Positions 60,008 to 64,000 of a stretch of DNA of 64,000 nt are shown here, one piece after another. The number at the start of each line of letters is the position of its first letter. Positions within the stretch are counted from its first letter, which is position 1. The translations under genes were made by a program, and so were the position numbers. The notes below the pieces were generated by a model. That model was not told where the DNA came from and searched no databases. It saw only the letters and a program-made list of their open reading frames with translations. Source of the stretch: Stercorarius parasiticus (taxonomy: Eukaryota; Chordata; Aves; Charadriiformes; Stercorariidae); NCBI GenBank assembly GCA_013396915.1, contig VWZL01000106.1, positions 529,240 to 593,239 of the forward strand, written 5' to 3'.

Positions 60008-63000
60008 TGCTCCAGCCATGCATGGGTGATGCTCTGAAAAATCATCTTGTCCTTTTAAATGTGCTGATTACCAGCCTCCCTATCCATAAAGTGTTCCACT
60101 TCTGTAAGGAGGAGCACAGAGGTCCTAATTTCCCTTATGTCATCTTGTCTGGCAGAGCAAGGGTCCAGGAGAAGCATATTGTGCCCATGAGGTCTACCAA
60201 GTGGAGTGGAAGACCCACCTTGCATATAGGGACCCTAAAGACTTGTTGTCGTTGTCTGCAGCAGCTGGAGAAGGAGAGAAGGCTGGTCCCCAGGTAGGGC
60301 CATCCATGTGGGAAGAGGGATGTCTCCTCACAGCTGAGTTTTCATCTAGCAGAAAGGGGCAACGGCGCCGCAAACAACCGAAGCAAGCAGGCTCTGTGTT
60401 GGAAGGTGACCCAAGCACAAGCCATCCTGCCTGCCCTGCAGCCTGTTCTGCTACCTACAGCAAGAGGGTGGCTTTTCCACTCTCCTCGCGGCCTTAAGGC
60501 AGGGAAAACACTTCCTGAAGGGCATATGGGTATGAAGAGCATGTGGGAGAAGTGAAGAAGCTGGATGGCAAGGATGGAATGACATAAGGGACACAACAAT
60601 TTGCAGGATCCAAGCTTGTGATGCTGTTGTGCGTCCTCCAGAAAGCTTCCTGCCTGTATTTTTAGCAAGGAGCTGCAGCTCTCTTAGTGAAGGGCTGTAG
60701 GTTGCTATTCTCCTTCTCTTTTCTTACTGTATTTCTTCTTTTATCGTAATCTTTTTTTTTCCTTTTCCTTAAAAAAGCAACAAAAGCAAAAGAACAACAA
60801 AATCTTCAAAGTAATTCAGTCTGGCAGTCTCAAGATAGCACTGCTAAACTCACCTTGGCAAGTTCCACTCGGTTAAAAGACACATTTGGCAGCTTCTTAC
60901 TGCTTTTCTTAAGGAAAGTCTGCCCTTTTTGGTTTGTTAAGCACCTAAAATGCCTGGGTGAGATTACAACGCTGTCTTTTAATGATCCCAATAGAGGCTG
61001 ATGCTACATTTTCAAGGCATACACTGCCCGTCTTGTAATTGGTAGCAGACAATTGACATGCAAGTGTCTCATTTGGGGAAAACTGCAAATTAGAATGGCT
61101 ACGATGCTGCAAATTAGAGAGACGTAGCACAGCCCATTATTCCCAGTCCTGCTTGTGTGACACTGGGCACTGCTGATGCTTGAATATCACCAAGGCGCTC
61201 TGAGTGACGTCTGTAGATCTCCCCTACCTGCAGCAAGGAGCTGTGTGTGACAGGCTGGGTCTGGTCTGCAGACTCCATATGGTCACAGGGCTGTGGGTGG
61301 ACATGGCCTTTTGTCACTGTCTTGGCTGTCCATCAGGAAGAAAGAGGAGTCCTTGAAGCTGAAGGGCAATGCTCAGAAGAAATGAGGATGCATACGGTGA
61401 GGTCCTGCCATAAACCTCTTGGCAGCTCGAGCTGTATTAACCTCTCTGCTGGTGCACTCCTCTCCCTGTCCCCCAGTCCCTAGACCTCTTTTCCACCCTG
61501 TCTTTGACTTTTCTGTGCTTTCTTGATCTCCAGATGTCAGAAGGCTGCATAGCATCCCAGGACAGGTCTCCTCATCACAGCACGAAAAGTCACATGCGGT
61601 CTATCAGTAGACAAGGATTCTGTCTCTTTAGCAAATCCTCATGCTGGGAGGTCACATTCAGTCCTGTGTCATTGCAATCCCCGTTTTGGGGTACAGTCGC
61701 TGTCCTAAGTGTGTCTCCTTGCTAGACGCATGACTTTGCGTATTCAGACCAACTCTGTGTGAGTGGTCCTTGCTCTCCCAGTGACCCAGATGGCTTGGCA
61801 TGGCAGCCTTGTCATCATCACTCTGCTGAGCTGCTGGCATTTGCATCACCGGCCAATTTTATCTGCATCAACTCCCTGAGCACAGCTGAAAGCAGCAAAC
61901 CATTCCGGGCATGGTCTTGCTCTTCATGCCACCTCACTAGAGCCGTTCCTCTTTAATGCTGGTTTCCCCTGGCTGGTTGCTGCTTGATATCTGTCAAGTA
62001 GGCAGTTCTTAATCTGTTTAGCTCCTGCTTTATTGATGCTATATAGTACAAATTTTTTAAAACCAAATGTCATTTGATACTAAGTCAAAGGCCCTCAGAA
62101 TATGTAAGCCTATTACATCTGGACAGTTCCCTTTATCAACCGAATTTGTAATCTCATCACAGAGTGAAATCGCGTTTGTTTGACAAGCCCTATTTTCCAT
62201 GAAAACAGATTGATTTGCCTTGTTGTATTCCCTTCTTTAATTCTTCAGAGAACGGTTCCTGTATGGAGATTTCTGCAGCATTGTCCTGGACTGATGTTAG
62301 ATACCCCTTTCACTCTGCTCACGTTTTTGCAACATTGGCAAGACATTACTTCCCTCCGAGGCTGCTGGGCGGGCTGGGCTGCTCTGAGATGACAGAAGAA
62401 GTAATTTCTCAGAAACCAGACTCCCTGCCGTGCCTCGGAGCAGCGGAACAAGGGATCCCATGGGAGGCAGTTTGAAGAGCAAAGGAGCTTAGGAAAGGTG
62501 ACGTGTCTTGAAGTACAGCGTCCTCCAGGTGCAAGAATGGGCCATCCTGATATTAGGGACCCACAGGGCACATCCCACCAAGGCACTAGGAGCCAGGCGG
62601 CTCCTCACAGAGCAGATAATGCTCTTTCTCTGCAATGCCAAATGAGTCCCATACCCCTGGGCAGTAAGCCCCCTTATGACTCCCAGAGATGGCTGCCCCC
62701 CAGCCCATGGGGCTGATGGCTCTCCTGCAACAGCCCTGGGAAGAACTGGGGCAGGGTATCTTTTGGTGTTTCCTACTGCCACTCTTCCTCTGTGAGATGG
62801 AGGTAAGACTTTGTCACATAACCTATGAACTGACACTTAGAAAGACAAACAGACGCATCAGGAGACTGGCTTAGTTAGGCGGTGGAATCATGATCTGACC
62901 TGTTTCATGCTCACCGAGAATGGAAAGGAACCGAACTGAAGCCAGTTGTTTTGCAGGAAGTAGAAATTCAGAGATGTGTTTTTATAGCACTGAGCACCTG

Positions 63001-64000
63001 GGGGCTTTGGGGTGGGATGGGGATGATGGGTGGTTACTGCAGTATCGACAACTCATGCGACTACTCTTCAGTTTATAGCTGTCCTTAGTCTCCTGGAGTG
63101 GGTGAACCAGAAAAACCCAGATGAAGGTGCTCAATTTGATGGGAACCAAGGTGTCAAATGCAGCTTCTTTTCATCTTTATCTTTATTACCTGCCCAGAAT
63201 AAAGCCAAGCCCAGCACATTAGCAGTGACAGTAGGAAGCCAGCCTTAAGGAGACCTTCTTCTAAAAGCTGTCAATAAAGATTACCTGTTGTAATGCCTCA
63301 CAGATAATGTGCTCTCTGGATGATAAGTCAGCACAGAGATGATCACAGTGTGTTCAAAAGTAATACCCTGATCGATGCAGACTACCCACCTGTCTGATGC
63401 AAGACAGCTCTGATAAGCAGTATAGGGAGACTTGGTGAGTTTACACACTCCTCTATTACTGTGTAGACTTCCTTAAGTTCACCTGTGACCATGTCTTTTT
63501 TCCCAGCTTTCCCTGGAAATCCCTTGTTAACCTGACCTATTCCAATCTGCTAATTTGTCCACTTGTGCTGTTGTCCTTTTGGATTACTCCCTAAACTACA
63601 TAAAAAGCCAGCACTGGGATAATGCCTCCTAGGGCTGCGCAGAGAGCTTGCCTTCCTCACTGTACACAGTGTCAGTGTTTAAAAAGATGAAGAAGGCTGA
63701 TGTGCTCTAATGCGGCAGCTGAGATATTGATGCGCAGCACGGCTGCTTCAGTGGAGCAGCTTCTCACCCTCCTTATTGTCGCTGCCTGCAGTCTTCTGTG
63801 ACCAGATGTAATGGCTGCAGGGCAGGTAGGAATGTTCATCTTTCAAGAAGGGGAGAGGAAAAGGTGCTATGGCAGAGGTGGAAATTCACTCAGGAGACTG
63901 ACCAGGGATGGTTGTCTCCCATAGAAGAACTTTGTGGTTTTTTTTTTTTTTCCAAAAGGAGGTCAGTTTTTGCCCATCTTATTTACTGGAACGGTCTTGT
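60008..64000. other. No gene or named repeat recognised
   Basis: About 4 kb without a defensible exon. I looked here on the minus strand for the last exon of SYNDIG1, the gene expected next to CST7 by human synteny, and did not see it. A poly(T) run lies near 63939-63951. Confidence 0.4.

Noticed and set aside
60008..64000. Search for SYNDIG1 C-terminal exon (two hydrophobic segments) on the minus strand
   Set aside because: No matching hydrophobic coding segment seen; the gene probably lies beyond the window or further away.
1..64000. CRISPR arrays, bacterial operons, tRNA or rRNA genes
   Set aside because: Sequence is vertebrate; no direct-repeat/spacer array and no tRNA or rRNA-like segment noticed.

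Overview
The window reads as bird genomic DNA. It carries repeated copies of the avian CR1 LINE family, recognisable by 5' truncation, the conserved C-terminal end of the ORF2 reverse-transcriptase protein, and tandem 8-bp tails of the ATTCTATG type. It also holds two avian-type retroviral LTR sequences. The only protein-coding gene I can support is split by introns and encodes a vertebrate protein, so the single-frame ORFs elsewhere are mostly chance.

Region 1 (about 1-6,150) holds a complete four-exon gene on the minus strand, CST7 (cystatin F, leukocystatin). Exon 1 (6047-5972) encodes the signal peptide, exon 2 (2501-2329) the N-terminal inhibitory part, exon 3 (2021-1905) the QxVxG loop and first disulfide, and exon 4 (1420-1343) the PW loop, second disulfide and stop. 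All splice sites are canonical and the phases fit, giving a 147-residue protein (human: 145). The four cysteines of the cystatin fold are kept. Both extra cysteines that covalently dimerise mammalian cystatin F are absent. The first 1.3 kb lies beyond the CST7 stop. It holds three plus-strand poly(A) signals, which could belong to the 3' end of a convergent gene; in human the tail-to-tail neighbour is APMAP.

Region 2 (about 6,150-64,000) has no coding exon that I can recognise and looks like an intergenic desert upstream of CST7. It holds CR1 copies at 8.6, 33.8-34.3, 38.3, 44.8-45.2, 47.5-48.9, 55.8 and 59.7 kb. There is a rare decayed CR1-type ORF1 (esterase region) at 34.7-35.9 kb, a 721-bp solo LTR at 29.6-30.3 kb, and a partial ERV LTR/leader with ~42-bp internal repeats at 56.4-57.0 kb. 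Three CR1 pairs sit head-to-head with their 3' ends pointing outward. The rest is single-copy-looking sequence with simple repeats and some AT-rich blocks that could be regulatory. That last point is untested.

I found no undescribed multi-gene system. The observation most worth following is the cystatin F that lacks its dimerisation cysteines.
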